64,000 nucleotides of DNA from Streptomyces sp. NRRL F-5122 (GTDB taxonomy: Bacteria > Actinomycetota > Actinomycetes > Streptomycetales > Streptomycetaceae). Below are positions 52,781-62,582 of this stretch, piece by piece; positions within the stretch are counted from its first letter, which is position 1, and every line of letters begins with the position of its first letter. Where the stretch lies: contig NZ_LMWH01000302.1 of the NCBI RefSeq assembly GCF_001507435.1, positions 163,778 through 227,777 on the forward strand. The letters run 5' to 3'. The notes beneath the pieces were generated by a model. The model made no database searches. It saw only the letters and a program-made list of their open reading frames with translations, and had not been told where the DNA came from. Position numbers and translations under genes: made by a program.

Positions 52781-53413
52781 ATGCTCCTGTGGATCAACGG
52801 CCCCTTCGGGGGCGGCAAGACACAGACCGCACACGAGATACGCAGGCGTCTGCCCGGCAGCGTCATCTGCGATCCGGAGGATGCCGGATTCGGACTGCGC
52901 CGCATGCTGCCGCCCGAACTGCGCGGGGACTTCCAGGACCTGGCGTCCTGGCGGCAGGGCGTGGTCGAGGTGCTCGATCTGACGCTGACCGAGCACGACG
53001 GTGTGGTCATCGTCCCCATGACGGTCACGGACCCGGACTACTTCGCGGAGACGATCGGGCGGCTGCGCGAACTGGGCCACGACGTTCGGCACTTCGCACT
53101 GCTCGCACAGCGCGAGACCGTGCTGGAGCGGCTGCGGGAGCGCGGCTTCGGGCACGTCCTGCAGTACGTCGCAGGCAAGGGATCCACGTTGCGCAGGGAG
53201 AGCTGGGCCGTCCAGCAGCTGGACCACTGCCTCGAGCGGCTGCGCGAACCCGAGTTCGCCGAGCACCTGTGGACGGACCACTCCACGGTGCCGAAGACGG
53301 CGGACCGGATCGCCGTGCTGGCGGGGCTCACGCTCGGACCCAACAACGACGGGCCCCTGCGCACCCGGCTGCGGCAGGCGAAGGTCGGGCTCCGGCACAT
53401 CCGCTTCGACTGA
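52781..53413 (+). CDS. tmrB: TmrB-like ATP-binding protein
   Basis: A 210-residue P-loop protein closely resembling Bacillus TmrB, which confers tunicamycin resistance by binding the drug at the membrane. Corresponding segments are LLWINGPFGGGKTQTAHEIR (P-loop), CDPEDAGFGLRRMLP, DFQDLASWRQGVVEVLDL, VVIVPMTVTDPDYFAETIGR, RHFALLAQRETVLERLR and WAVQQLDHCLERL. TAGGGT lies 6 nt before the ATG with no ribosome site (leaderless). Whether this copy acts on tunicamycin or on another substrate is not visible. Confidence 0.87.
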   Translation: MLLWINGPFGGGKTQTAHEIRRRLPGSVICDPEDAGFGLRRMLPPELRGDFQDLASWRQGVVEVLDLTLTEHDGVVIVPMTVTDPDYFAETIGRLRELGHDVRHFALLAQRETVLERLRERGFGHVLQYVAGKGSTLRRESWAVQQLDHCLERLREPEFAEHLWTDHSTVPKTADRIAVLAGLTLGPNNDGPLRTRLRQAKVGLRHIRFD

Positions 53414-53432
53414 GCGCCCCGTCGCGCGGCGG

Positions 53433-54539
53433 CTACCGCAGGAGTCCCTCCAGGAAGTCGCTGCCCAGCCGGGCCACCGCGGCCACGTCCAGCTGGTGCA
53501 GGACGTACCGGCCGCGGCGGCGGGTGGTGAGCAGGCCCGCCTTCTTCAGGGCGCTGAGGTGCCGGGATATCTCGGGTGCCGTCATGCCGTGGATCTGGGC
53601 CAGCTCGCCCGTGGTGAAGGCGCTGCGGGCCAGACTGCGGCACATGCGCATCCGCGTCGGGTGGGACAGGGCCGCCAGCCGCAGGGTCAGCTGCTCCACC
53701 GACGGCGGGGCGGCCGGCTCCGGGTGGCTGACCGGGTAGTGCAGCACGGGCTGCCAGCCGTAACGGTGCAGCACCATCAGGTGCGGCCGGCCGAGACTGG
53801 TCGGGACGAGCAGCAGGCCGCCGTCCATCGTGGCGCTGCGGCCGCTGCCGAGTTTGTCGACGACGATCCGGGCCCCACCCTCGTCGAGGGTCACCGCGGA
53901 GGACACCGACGCCAGTGCCTCCGCCAGGCCCTTGCGGCGCAGCAGGTCCGTCTTGTGGCGGGCGTCCGCCGCGAGCTGGTGCCGCAGCCGGGACCAGGTG
54001 TCCGCGAAGAAGGCAGCGTCGCAGTCCTCCAGGAACTGCCGCAGCCAGGCCCGGGTCCGCGGCGGGTCGGCCAGCAGACGCTCGGTGAAGCGCAGCTGCT
54101 GCGGTCCGCGGGCGGCGGCCAGCTCCAGGGCCCGCCGGCGGGCTTCCGCGTCGGCGAGCGCGGCCGGGCCGGGCACGCTGTACGGCAGCGCGCACGTGAA
54201 CTCGAGCGCCGCGTCCACGAACTGCTCGTCGCTGAGCTTGTCCAGCAGGTCCAGGTCCTCGGCGAGGCCGGCACCGGGGAGCGTGCACCGGCCGGGTATG
54301 CCCGCGTACGGAAGGAAGAGGTCCGAGTACGTCGTGCGCCACAGGAAGTCGGCTTCGGACATGCGGTCGGCGAGATGCGAGTCGAGTCCGGCGGTCACCG
54401 TGGTCGCCCAGCCCTGGAGCCCCGGATGGTGACCGGGCTCGGACAGCGCGTGGAGGGCCATCCCGAGCTCGGCCAGGGGTGAGGCCACCACGGCGATCTG
54501 CTCCGGCCGCAGCCCGGTGATGTCGATGTCCACGCTCAT
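53433..54539 (-). CDS. ArsR-type regulator with DUF5937 N-terminal domain
   Basis: A 368-residue regulator. A long N-terminal DUF5937-like region (about 1-270; MSVDIDITGLRPEQIAVVAS, WRTTYSDLFLPYAGIPGR, GPQQLRFTERLLADPPRTRA) precedes a C-terminal winged helix: LRLAALSHPTRMRMCRSLAR, GELAQIHGMTAPEISRHLSA, LLTTRRRGRYVLHQL. Probably a ligand-sensing repressor. ATG 54539 is the family-like start; five extra in-frame residues precede it. An inverted repeat TTGACG-N5-CGTCAA lies 42 nt upstream. It converges on tmrB (19 nt between stops). Confidence 0.85.
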   Translation of the reverse strand: MSVDIDITGLRPEQIAVVASPLAELGMALHALSEPGHHPGLQGWATTVTAGLDSHLADRMSEADFLWRTTYSDLFLPYAGIPGRCTLPGAGLAEDLDLLDKLSDEQFVDAALEFTCALPYSVPGPAALADAEARRRALELAAARGPQQLRFTERLLADPPRTRAWLRQFLEDCDAAFFADTWSRLRHQLAADARHKTDLLRRKGLAEALASVSSAVTLDEGGARIVVDKLGSGRSATMDGGLLLVPTSLGRPHLMVLHRYGWQPVLHYPVSHPEPAAPPSVEQLTLRLAALSHPTRMRMCRSLARSAFTTGELAQIHGMTAPEISRHLSALKKAGLLTTRRRGRYVLHQLDVAAVARLGSDFLEGLLR

Positions 54540-54580
54540 GACCTCATGGTGCACCGTGTCACCGACATCGCGGCCTTCGC

Positions 54581-54597
54581 TTGACGGTGCTCGTCAA
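54581..54597 (-). promoter_or_regulatory. Candidate operator TTGACG-N5-CGTCAA
   Basis: A perfect 6-bp inverted repeat 42 nt upstream of the ArsR/DUF5937 start. On the minus strand TTGACG (54597-54592) could also serve as a -35, though I see no matching -10. Autoregulation is plausible. Confidence 0.4.
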
Positions 54598-54708
54598 TCG
54601 GTGCGACGCCGGGCCCCGACGACCGCCGACCCGGTGCCACCGGGGCAACCGCGCAGCCTACGGATTCCTGTCCGCCCCGCCACGCCGGCCCGATCCGAAC
54701 GGCAGACC

Positions 54709-55956
54709 CTAGCTCCCGGCCGCCGGCAACCGCTCCACGAAGTCGCTCACCGCCGCCCTCACGTCGTCCGCCGTCCAGGCCAGACCCTCGGCCCGTACGG
54801 AGACCTCCGTCAGGGCGAGGCCCGGACCGCCGCGGCGCCAGGCGCCGGCGAACAGGAGCCTGCCGGTCTCCTCGCCCTGCCGTACGGCGGCCTCCGCGAG
54901 GGTGTCCGGGTCGTGGGGCAGCCAGACCTGGAACTCATGGGTGTGCGGCTCCTCGGGGAACACCCGGGCCCACGGCACCCCGGCCGCGGCGAACCCCTCG
55001 CGCAGCGCCGCGGCGACCACGCGCGCGTGCCGCACGTACTCCGGCAGGCGGGGCAGCTGCCGCTCCAGGCCGGCGAGGGCCGACAGCACCGTGGGGAACT
55101 GCTGGAAGACGAGACCTCCGTAGCGGTGCCGCCAGGTCTTCGCCTCCTCCACGAACGTCCTGGGACCCGCCACCGCCGCGCCGCCGAACCCGTCGAGGGA
55201 CTTGTAGAACGACACATAGACGCTGTCCGCGAGCTCCGCGATCTCGTCCAGCGGGCGGCCGAAGTGGACCTCGGTCTCCCACAGGCGCGCGCCGTCGAAG
55301 TGCACCACCGCGTCCCGCTCGCGCGCGGCCCGGACGACCTCCGTCAGCTCCTCGAAGGTCGGGAGCAAAAATCCCGCGTCCCTGAGGGGGAGCTCCAGCA
55401 TCAGAGCGCCGAAGGGCTCCTCGAAGTCGCGGACCTCGTCGGCGGTCGGCAGCCGCGGCTCGCTCGTCACCTGTACCGGGCGCAGGGCGCTGACCTCGCT
55501 GAACGCCTTTCGCTCGTGCACTTCGGGGTGGGCGAGCGCGTGCAGGGCCACGGTGGGGTTGCCGGTGCGTCCCGCCCAGCAGCGCAGGGCCACCTGCTGG
55601 GCCATCGTGCCTGTCGGGAAGAAGGCGGCGGCCTCCTTGCCGAGTAGCCGGGCGACCTTCGCCTCCAGCGCCTCGACGACCCCGGAGCCGTAGATGTCGG
55701 CGCTCTCGTCCAGGTCGTAGAGGTCCTGCACGCCGTCCAGCAGCGCCAGCCGCTCGCGGAGCGTCCCGAGCATGCCCGGACGTGCCAGGACGTGGTCCGC
55801 GCTCCTGAGGGCGGCGGCCCGGCGCTCGCGCCGCAGGCGGCCCGGCTCGTCGGCGGCCGGGGTCGGCCGCTCCTCCGGTTCGTCGGGAGCGGGGGCCGGC
55901 CCCGGTCCCCTCTGCCCTGCCGCCGGAACCCGGCTCCCGTCCGTCGTCTGCGTCAT
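54709..55956 (-). CDS. Threonine-aldolase-family PLP enzyme (beta-eliminating lyase fold)
   Basis: A 415-residue fold-type I PLP enzyme of the GLY1/low-specificity threonine aldolase family. Core motifs are YGSGVVEALEAKVARLLGKE, AAFFPTGTMAQQVALRCWAG, AVVHFDGARLWETEVHFG, the PLP Lys in VYVSFYKSLDGFGGA and LSALAGLERQLPRLPEYV. It would cleave beta-hydroxy amino acids such as L-threonine; actual substrate is uncertain. An extra Pro/Ala/Glu-rich N-terminal segment (about 45 residues) precedes the domain. It lies upstream of the DUF5937 gene on the same strand, 169 nt apart. Confidence 0.85.
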   Translation of the reverse strand: MTQTTDGSRVPAAGQRGPGPAPAPDEPEERPTPAADEPGRLRRERRAAALRSADHVLARPGMLGTLRERLALLDGVQDLYDLDESADIYGSGVVEALEAKVARLLGKEAAAFFPTGTMAQQVALRCWAGRTGNPTVALHALAHPEVHERKAFSEVSALRPVQVTSEPRLPTADEVRDFEEPFGALMLELPLRDAGFLLPTFEELTEVVRAARERDAVVHFDGARLWETEVHFGRPLDEIAELADSVYVSFYKSLDGFGGAAVAGPRTFVEEAKTWRHRYGGLVFQQFPTVLSALAGLERQLPRLPEYVRHARVVAAALREGFAAAGVPWARVFPEEPHTHEFQVWLPHDPDTLAEAAVRQGEETGRLLFAGAWRRGGPGLALTEVSVRAEGLAWTADDVRAAVSDFVERLPAAGS

Positions 55957-56163
55957 GTTCCCGTCCGCCCTCGTCACCTCGTCCTCACGCCCGGATCATG
56001 CCGTGCGCAGGCGTCGCCGGTCACCCCCGATTTCCTCGCCCCGCGCGACCTGCGAAAACCCACAGCCTGTGGACGGCCCGAACGGCCCGGGACCCAATCG
56101 CGTTAACATGACGAGAAATCGTCCGGTACCCGGAGCGGACTGGAACGGGAAGGCCACCGTCGA

Positions 56164-57084
56164 GTGAGTACATTCCAACAACCGGACCCGAAGGACCGCC
56201 CCGCGCGGCTCACCGTGGGCGTGGTCGGCGCCGGCCGTGTCGGGCCCGCGCTCGCCGCCTCGCTGCAGCTCGCCGGGCACCGCCCGGTCGCCGTCTCCGG
56301 TGTCTCCGACACCTCCCGCCGCCGGGCCGCGGTGATGCTTCCGGACGTGCCGGTCGTCCCACCCGCCGACGTCCTGGAGCGCGCCGACCTGGTCCTGCTG
56401 ACCGTGCCGGACGACGCGCTGCCCCGGCTCGTGGAGGGACTGGTCGAGACCGGAGCCGTACGGCCCGGCCATCTGCTCGTGCACACCTCCGGACGGTACG
56501 GCGCCAAGGTGCTCGACCCCGCCCTGCGGGCCGGAGCACTGCCGCTCGCGCTCCATCCCGCGATGACCTTCACCGGCACCCCGGTGGACGTGCAGCGCCT
56601 GGCCGGGTGCTCCTTCGGGGTCACGGCGCCCGAGGAGCTGCGGCTGGCCGCCGAGGCGCTCGTGATCGAGATGGGCGGCGAGCCGGAGTGGATCGCCGAG
56701 GACATGCGGCCGCTCTATCACGCGGCCCTGGCCCTCGGCGCCAACCACCTGGTCACGCTGGTCGCCCAGTCCATGGAGCTGCTGCGCTCGGCGGGCGTCG
56801 AGGCCCCCGACCGCATGCTCGGCCCGCTGCTCGGCGCCGCCCTCGACAACGCCCTGCGCTCCGGCGACGCGGCCCTGACCGGTCCGGTCGCGCGCGGCGA
56901 CGCGGGCACGGTCGCCGCGCACGTCGCCGAGTTGCGCAAGCACTCCCCGGGCGCCGTCGCCGGCTATCTGGCGATGGCCCGCGCGACCGCCGACCGGGCC
57001 CTGGCCCACGGTCTGCTGAAGCCCGAGCTGGCGGAGGACCTTCTCGGGGTACTCGCCAACGGGACCGAGGGGAGCGCCCGATGA
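56164..57084 (+). CDS. Rossmann-fold/DUF2520 dehydrogenase-like protein, first gene of the pan-nad operon
   Basis: A 306-residue NAD(P)-binding protein: N-terminal Rossmann fold [20 protein letters not shown] with [20 protein letters not shown] and [13 protein letters not shown], then a helical DUF2520 domain ([40 protein letters not shown]). Its layout resembles ketopantoate reductases, and it overlaps panC by 4 nt, so it may supply pantoate to PanC; this is inference. GTG start. Divergent from the aldolase-like gene. Confidence 0.87.
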   Translation: MSTFQQPDPKDRPARLTVGVVGAGRVGPALAASLQLAGHRPVAVSGVSDTSRRRAAVMLPDVPVVPPADVLERADLVLLTVPDDALPRLVEGLVETGAVRPGHLLVHTSGRYGAKVLDPALRAGALPLALHPAMTFTGTPVDVQRLAGCSFGVTAPEELRLAAEALVIEMGGEPEWIAEDMRPLYHAALALGANHLVTLVAQSMELLRSAGVEAPDRMLGPLLGAALDNALRSGDAALTGPVARGDAGTVAAHVAELRKHSPGAVAGYLAMARATADRALAHGLLKPELAEDLLGVLANGTEGSAR

Positions 57085-58097
57085 CCACCCTGCTGCACAC
57101 CGCCGACGAACTGCACGCGCGCGTGCGGCACGGCCGCCGTACCGTCGTGATGACCATGGGCGCGCTGCACGAGGGCCATGCCACCCTGATCCGCGACGCC
57201 CGTTCGATCGCCGGGGACGAGGGCGAGGTCGTCGTCACCGTCTTCGTCAATCCGCTGCAGTTCGGCGAGGGGGAGGACCTCGACCGCTACCCCCGGACCC
57301 TGGACGCCGATCTGAAGATCGCCGAGCAGTCCGGCGCGGACGTGGTGTTCGCCCCTTCCGTGGACGAGGTCTATCCCGGTGGCGAGCCCCGGATACGGAT
57401 CTCGGCGGGGCCCATGGGGGAGCGGCTCGAAGGCGCCTCCCGCCCCGGCCACTTCGACGGCATGCTCACCGTCGTCGCCAAGCTTCTGCATCTCACCCGT
57501 CCCGATGTGGCCCTGTACGGGCAGAAGGACGCCCAGCAGCTCGCCCTGATCCGCCGGATGGTGCGCGACCTGAACTTTCGCGTGGAGATCGTCGGGGTGC
57601 CCACCGTGCGCGAGGACGACGGCCTGGCCCTGTCCAGCCGCAACCGCTATCTGGCGCCCGACGAGCGGTACACCGCCCTCACCCTCTCCCGCGCCCTGTT
57701 CGCGGGCCGGGACCGGCACGCCGCGCAGGAGGCGCTGCGCGCGCGTGCCCGCGAGGTGCCCTCCACGCACGCACGCGCCGAGGCCCTGAGCGCACTGGGC
57801 GAGTCGCGTGCCGCCGCCGACGCGCACGCGGTCGCGAAGGCCGTGCCCGGTGGTCCCTCCGCGGTGCGTGCCGCCGCCAGGCTCGTCCTCGACGAGGCGG
57901 CACGTCTGGACCCGCCGCTCGTCCTGGACTACCTGGCCCTGGTCGATCCCTCGGACTTCACCGAGATCTCCGACGACTTCACCGGCGAAGCGGTCCTCGC
58001 CGTCGCCGCCCGGGTCGGGACGACCCGGCTGATCGACAACCTCCCTCTCTCCTTCGGAGCACCCGAGCCCGTCGACCCCTACGGAGCCGCCTCGTGA
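57081..58097 (+). CDS. panC: Pantothenate synthetase
   Basis: A 338-residue ATP-dependent ligase joining pantoate and beta-alanine, the last step to pantothenate. HxGH-type motif [80 protein letters not shown] and [12 protein letters not shown] are intact. It is longer than E. coli PanC (283) owing to an Ala/Arg-rich insertion (about 215-265). It is coupled by 4-nt overlaps to the DUF2520 gene before and nadB after it. Confidence 0.95.
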   Translation: MTTLLHTADELHARVRHGRRTVVMTMGALHEGHATLIRDARSIAGDEGEVVVTVFVNPLQFGEGEDLDRYPRTLDADLKIAEQSGADVVFAPSVDEVYPGGEPRIRISAGPMGERLEGASRPGHFDGMLTVVAKLLHLTRPDVALYGQKDAQQLALIRRMVRDLNFRVEIVGVPTVREDDGLALSSRNRYLAPDERYTALTLSRALFAGRDRHAAQEALRARAREVPSTHARAEALSALGESRAAADAHAVAKAVPGGPSAVRAAARLVLDEAARLDPPLVLDYLALVDPSDFTEISDDFTGEAVLAVAARVGTTRLIDNLPLSFGAPEPVDPYGAAS

Positions 58098-59848
58098 CGA
58101 GCACAGGCATACGACTGCACGCACCCGAACCGGGCTGGTCCATCCCCGCGGACGTCGTGGTCGTCGGGTCCGGCGTCGCGGGCCTCACCGCGGCGCTGCG
58201 CTGCGAGGCGGCGGGACTGAGGACGGTCGTGGTCACCAAGGCACGCCTGGACGACGGCTCCACCCGCTGGGCGCAGGGAGGCATCGCGGCGGCCCTGGGC
58301 GAGGGCGACACCCCCGAACAGCACCTCGAGGACACCCTGGTGGCGGGAGCGGGCCTGTGCGACGAGGAGGCGGTGCGCATCCTGGTCACCGAGGGCCCGG
58401 ACGCGGTGCGCCGGCTCATCTCCACCGGCGCCCACTTCGACACCGACGGCGCGGGCGGTATCGAGCTCACCCGCGAGGGCGGCCACCACCGCCGCCGTAT
58501 CGCGCACGCGGGCGGTGACGCGACCGGCGCCGAGATCTCCCGGGCCCTGGTCGAGGCCGTACGCGCGCGTGGGCTGCGCACGATCGAGAACGCGCTGGTG
58601 CTCGATCTGCTGACCGACGTCGAGGGCCGCACCGCGGGCGTGACCCTGCACGTCATGGGCGAGGGCCAGCACGACGGCGTCGGCGCCGTCCTCGCCCCCG
58701 CCGTGGTCCTCGCGACCGGCGGGATGGGCCAGGTCTTCTCCGCGACCACCAACCCCTCGGTGTCGACGGGCGACGGTGTGGCGCTCGCACTGCGGGCCGG
58801 GGCGGAGGTCAGCGACCTGGAGTTCGTGCAGTTCCACCCCACGGTGCTCTTCCTCGGCCCGGACGCGGAGGGCCAGCAGCCGCTGGTCTCCGAGGCGGTG
58901 CGCGGGGAGGGCGCCCACCTCGTGGACGCGGACGGTGTGCGCTTCATGGTCGGGCAGCACGAGCTGGCCGAACTGGCGCCCAGGGACATCGTCGCCAAGG
59001 GCATCATGCGCCGTATGCAGGAGCAGGGCGCGGAGCACATGTTCCTCGACGCCCGGCACTTCGGCGCCGAGATGTGGGAGCACCGCTTCCCGACGATCCT
59101 CGCCGCCTGCCGCACCCACGGCATCGACCCCGTCACCGAGCCCGTCCCGGTCGCCCCGGCCGCCCACTACGCCTCCGGCGGCGTACGCACCGACTCCCGG
59201 GGCAGGACGACCGTGCCGGGCCTGTACGCGTGCGGCGAGGTCGCCTGCACGGGCGTCCACGGCGCGAACCGGCTGGCCTCCAACTCCCTTCTGGAGGGCC
59301 TCGTCTACGCCGAGCGCATCGCGGCGGACATCGCGCGCGGCCGGACGGAGGGCGGGCTGCACGCGCGCGTGCCCGAACCGGTCCCGCACCCGGAGAAGCC
59401 CGCGCAGCCCCTGCTCGCCCCGGAGGACCGCTTCGCCATTCAGCGGATCATGACGGACGGAGCCGGAGTGCTCAGGTCCGCGCGCTCGCTCCAGGGGGCG
59501 AGCGACCGCCTCCACCGGCTGCACAGCGACGCGCGCGACGCCCTCGAGGAGAACGGCAAGACCTCCGAGCCCGGCGTCGACACCTGGGAGGCCACCAACC
59601 TCCTGTGCGTCGCCCGGGTCCTGGTCGCCGGGGCCCTGCTGCGTGCGGAGACCCGTGGCTGCCACTGGCGCGAGGACCACGCCGACCGTGACGACACCGA
59701 CTGGCGCCGCCACATCGTCGTGACACTGAACCCGGACCGGACGCTGGCCGTACGCACCACCGACACCGCAGACTTCCCCCCGACCCTCCCCCAAGCCCTC
59801 GGCCCGGTCCGGGCAGCGGGCACCGCCATGCATTCCCAGGAGCAGTGA
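58094..59848 (+). CDS. nadB: L-aspartate oxidase
   Basis: A 584-residue FAD enzyme oxidising L-aspartate to iminoaspartate for NAD synthesis. FAD-binding [89 protein letters not shown] and [20 protein letters not shown] are typical. nadA, the usual partner (quinolinate synthase), is not in the window. It overlaps panC and nadC by 4 nt each. Confidence 0.95.
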   Translation: MTSTGIRLHAPEPGWSIPADVVVVGSGVAGLTAALRCEAAGLRTVVVTKARLDDGSTRWAQGGIAAALGEGDTPEQHLEDTLVAGAGLCDEEAVRILVTEGPDAVRRLISTGAHFDTDGAGGIELTREGGHHRRRIAHAGGDATGAEISRALVEAVRARGLRTIENALVLDLLTDVEGRTAGVTLHVMGEGQHDGVGAVLAPAVVLATGGMGQVFSATTNPSVSTGDGVALALRAGAEVSDLEFVQFHPTVLFLGPDAEGQQPLVSEAVRGEGAHLVDADGVRFMVGQHELAELAPRDIVAKGIMRRMQEQGAEHMFLDARHFGAEMWEHRFPTILAACRTHGIDPVTEPVPVAPAAHYASGGVRTDSRGRTTVPGLYACGEVACTGVHGANRLASNSLLEGLVYAERIAADIARGRTEGGLHARVPEPVPHPEKPAQPLLAPEDRFAIQRIMTDGAGVLRSARSLQGASDRLHRLHSDARDALEENGKTSEPGVDTWEATNLLCVARVLVAGALLRAETRGCHWREDHADRDDTDWRRHIVVTLNPDRTLAVRTTDTADFPPTLPQALGPVRAAGTAMHSQEQ

Positions 59849-60831
59849 CAGAAGTGAGCACCCCCGACCTTCCCCTCGTCCCGAGCGGCGGCTGCGGCGA
59901 CGGCTGTGCCTGCGGCGCGGACGGCGACGAGGAGTACCTGGAGTGCGGGCTCGACCCCGCGCTCGCCCAGATCCTGGCCGACGCCGGGCTCGACCCACTG
60001 GAGGTCGAGGACATCGCCAACGTCGCCATCCAGGAGGACCTGGCGCACGGCGTGGACGTGACCACGGTCGCGACGATCCCCGAGGACGCGGTCGCCACGG
60101 GCGACTTCACCGCGCGCGAGGCCGGCGTCGCGGCAGGCCTGAGAGTGGCCGAGGCGGTCATCTCGGTGGTCTGCTCGGAGGAGTTCGAGGTCGAGCGCCA
60201 TGTGGACGACGGGGAGCGGGTGGAGGCCGGTCAGAAGCTGCTGACGGTCACCGCACTCACCCGTGATCTGCTCACCGCCGAGCGCAGCGCGCTGAACCTC
60301 CTGTGCCGGCTGTCCGGCATCGCGACGGCGACGCGCGCGTGGGCGGACGCCCTGGAGGGCACCGGGACGCGCGTGCGGGACACCCGCAAGACGACGCCGG
60401 GTCTGCGGTCCCTGGAGAAGTTCGCGGTCCGCTGCGGCGGCGGAGTCAACCACCGCATGTCCCTGTCGGACGCGGCGCTGGTCAAGGACAACCACGTCGT
60501 GGCGGCCGGCGGGGTGGCGCAGGCCTTCCAGGCGGTCCGCAAGATGTTCCCGGACGTGGCCATCGAGGTCGAGGTCGACACCCTGCACCAGCTGCGCGAG
60601 GTCGTCGACGCGGGCGCCGACCTGATCCTGCTGGACAACTTCACACCGGGGGAGTGCGAGGAGGCGGTGGCCATCGTCGACGGCCGGGCCCTCCTCGAGG
60701 CCTCGGGCCGGCTCACCCTGGAGAACGCCAGGGCGTACGCGGACACGGGCGTCGACTTCCTGGCGGTCGGAGCGCTGACCCACTCGTCCCCGATCCTGGA
60801 CATCGGCCTGGACCTGAGAGCGGCGGAGTAG
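59845..60831 (+). CDS. nadC: Quinolinate phosphoribosyltransferase with Cys-rich N-terminal extension
   Basis: A 328-residue enzyme converting quinolinate and PRPP to nicotinate mononucleotide. The catalytic barrel has RDTRKTTPGLRSLEKFAVRC, GGGVNHRMSLSDAALVKDNH, EVEVDTLHQLREVVDAGADL and LILLDNFTP. About 35 extra N-terminal residues carry a cysteine cluster (GGCGDGCACG, then LECG) that could bind metal; canonical NadC (about 285-300) lacks it. The GTG at 59845 overlaps nadB's stop; a second GTG at 59854 (VSTPDLPLVP) is an alternative. Confidence 0.93.
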   Translation: MTEVSTPDLPLVPSGGCGDGCACGADGDEEYLECGLDPALAQILADAGLDPLEVEDIANVAIQEDLAHGVDVTTVATIPEDAVATGDFTAREAGVAAGLRVAEAVISVVCSEEFEVERHVDDGERVEAGQKLLTVTALTRDLLTAERSALNLLCRLSGIATATRAWADALEGTGTRVRDTRKTTPGLRSLEKFAVRCGGGVNHRMSLSDAALVKDNHVVAAGGVAQAFQAVRKMFPDVAIEVEVDTLHQLREVVDAGADLILLDNFTPGECEEAVAIVDGRALLEASGRLTLENARAYADTGVDFLAVGALTHSSPILDIGLDLRAAE

Positions 60832-60837
60832 GTACCC

Positions 60838-61635
60838 ATGCTGCTGACCATCGACGTAGGCAACACGCACACGGTTCTGGGTCTGTTCGACGGCGAGGAC
60901 ATCGTCGAGCACTGGCGCATCTCCACGGACGCGCGCCGCACGGCGGACGAGCTTGCGGTGCTCCTCCAGGGGCTCATGGGCATGCACCCCCTCCTCGGTG
61001 AGGAACTGGGCGACGGCATCGACGGCATCGCGATCTGCTCCACGGTCCCGTCCGTGCTGCACGAGCTGCGCGAGGTCACCCGCCGCTACTACGGCGACGT
61101 GCCCGCGGTCCTGGTGGAACCCGGCATCAAGACGGGCGTCCCGATCCTGATGGACAACCCGAAGGAGGTCGGGGCCGACCGCATCATCAACGCGGTGGCG
61201 GCGGTCGAGCTCTACGGCGGTCCGGCGATCGTCGTCGACTTCGGCACGGCGACGACCTTCGACGCGGTCTCCGCGCGCGGCGAGTACACCGGTGGCGTGA
61301 TCGCCCCCGGTATCGAGATCTCCGTGGAGGCACTGGGCGTCCGGGGCGCCCAGCTCCGCAAGATCGAACTGGCCCGGCCGCGCGCGGTGATCGGCAAGAA
61401 CACGGTCGAGGCCATGCAGGCGGGCATCGTGTACGGCTTCGCGGGTCAGGTCGACGGCGTGGTGAGCCGGATGGCCCGTGAACTGGCGGACGATCCGGAC
61501 GACGTCACGGTCATCGCGACGGGCGGCCTGGCCCCGATGGTCCTGGGCGAGGCCGCGGCGATCGACGAGCACGAGCCCTGGCTGACGCTGATCGGTCTGC
61601 GGCTGGTGTACGAACGCAACGTGTCACGCATGTAG
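60838..61635 (+). CDS. coaX: Type III pantothenate kinase
   Basis: A 265-residue ASKHA-fold kinase committing pantothenate to CoA. Phosphate-binding LTIDVGNTHTVLGLFDGEDI, EVGADRIINAVAAVELYGGP, VVDFGTATTFDAVSARGEYT and TVEAMQAGIVYGFAGQVDGV identify it as type III (CoaX), not CoaA. It follows nadC by 6 nt at the end of the cofactor operon, whose panC product feeds it. Confidence 0.95.
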   Translation: MLLTIDVGNTHTVLGLFDGEDIVEHWRISTDARRTADELAVLLQGLMGMHPLLGEELGDGIDGIAICSTVPSVLHELREVTRRYYGDVPAVLVEPGIKTGVPILMDNPKEVGADRIINAVAAVELYGGPAIVVDFGTATTFDAVSARGEYTGGVIAPGIEISVEALGVRGAQLRKIELARPRAVIGKNTVEAMQAGIVYGFAGQVDGVVSRMARELADDPDDVTVIATGGLAPMVLGEAAAIDEHEPWLTLIGLRLVYERNVSRM

Positions 61636-61840
61636 GGCGCGTCACGGGGGCACCACTCGCCGCTTCGGGGGCGCGGAGCGGTGCGTGCGCGGTCCGCCGC
61701 GTGGCCGCGACGCGTCCGCCGGCGACCGTGCGCGCTCCTGACGGCGGTGATGGGCCCTACCCGCCCCCACCTGAGGGAACGGGAGAGCGACACGGCACCC
61801 CTTTAGGTCGATTTTGTCCGATTAGCGGTAGCGTCGCCGC

Positions 61841-62494
61841 ATGCCCACGCCATACGGATCCCGTGGCGGCCTGGCGTTCGGCGCGGAGGAGCTGCGTGTG
61901 CTCCGCCGTGCCCTCGCCCTCGCCCTCCACCCCTGCACCGCTTCCGCCGAGGACGTCCAGGACTGCCTCCGCCTCGCCGATTCAGTCGACGAGGCGGTGC
62001 GGGAGGGTGCCCGACTGAGGGCCTTCCTGCTGGCGGATCTCGTGCGCTACCGGGCCGCCCTTCCCGGTGCCTCCACCGGCTATCTGGCCCTGCTGGAGGA
62101 TGCCCTGCGTGCGGGCTACCGCCCGGTTCCGGACGATCTCGCCGCCCTGCGCGCACTGCGTGGCACCCCCGTCGCGGCGGCCCTCCTCGACCGCTGCCGG
62201 GCCCTTGCCGACCGTGACGTGCGTGTGCACCTCATCCCGCCCCGGGCGGCCATTCCCGCCTCGCGTGCCCGCCTCACTGCCCTCCCGGGCGGCCGTGCGA
62301 GCGCGGACGAGCCGGTCGAGAAGCCGACCCGCAAGCCCGGGGAGAAGCCCGCCGAACGCCCGGAGAAGCCGGCCCCGCGCCCCGATCCGCAGTCGCCGCG
62401 CCCCTCGCGCCCCATTCCGACCCCGGGCGAGGTCTTCCCGCCCAAGCGCAAGCCGGGGCCTCCGCACGCGGAGCGGGAGCTCGCCGTCGGCTAG
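61841..62494 (+). CDS. Conserved hypothetical protein with Pro/Lys-rich tail
   Basis: A 217-residue protein I cannot assign. Residues 1-150 look helical and Ala/Leu/Arg-rich (FGAEELRVLRRALALALHPC, LLEDALRAGYRPVPDDLAAL, TPVAAALLDRCRALADRDVR). The last 60 are a disordered Pro/Lys/Glu tail with K-P repeats. There are no membrane segments or signal peptide. TAGCGT lies 6 nt before the ATG and no ribosome site is visible, so it is probably leaderless and separately transcribed from the cofactor operon ending 205 nt upstream. Confidence 0.75.
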   Translation: MPTPYGSRGGLAFGAEELRVLRRALALALHPCTASAEDVQDCLRLADSVDEAVREGARLRAFLLADLVRYRAALPGASTGYLALLEDALRAGYRPVPDDLAALRALRGTPVAAALLDRCRALADRDVRVHLIPPRAAIPASRARLTALPGGRASADEPVEKPTRKPGEKPAERPEKPAPRPDPQSPRPSRPIPTPGEVFPPKRKPGPPHAERELAVG

Positions 62495-62582
62495 CCCGCG
62501 CCGAGGGCGCCGTACCTGCCCCGATCCGTGCGACACCGACCCGACCGGGATGCATGGGACGGGCCCTGGCTACCCTGGACGC

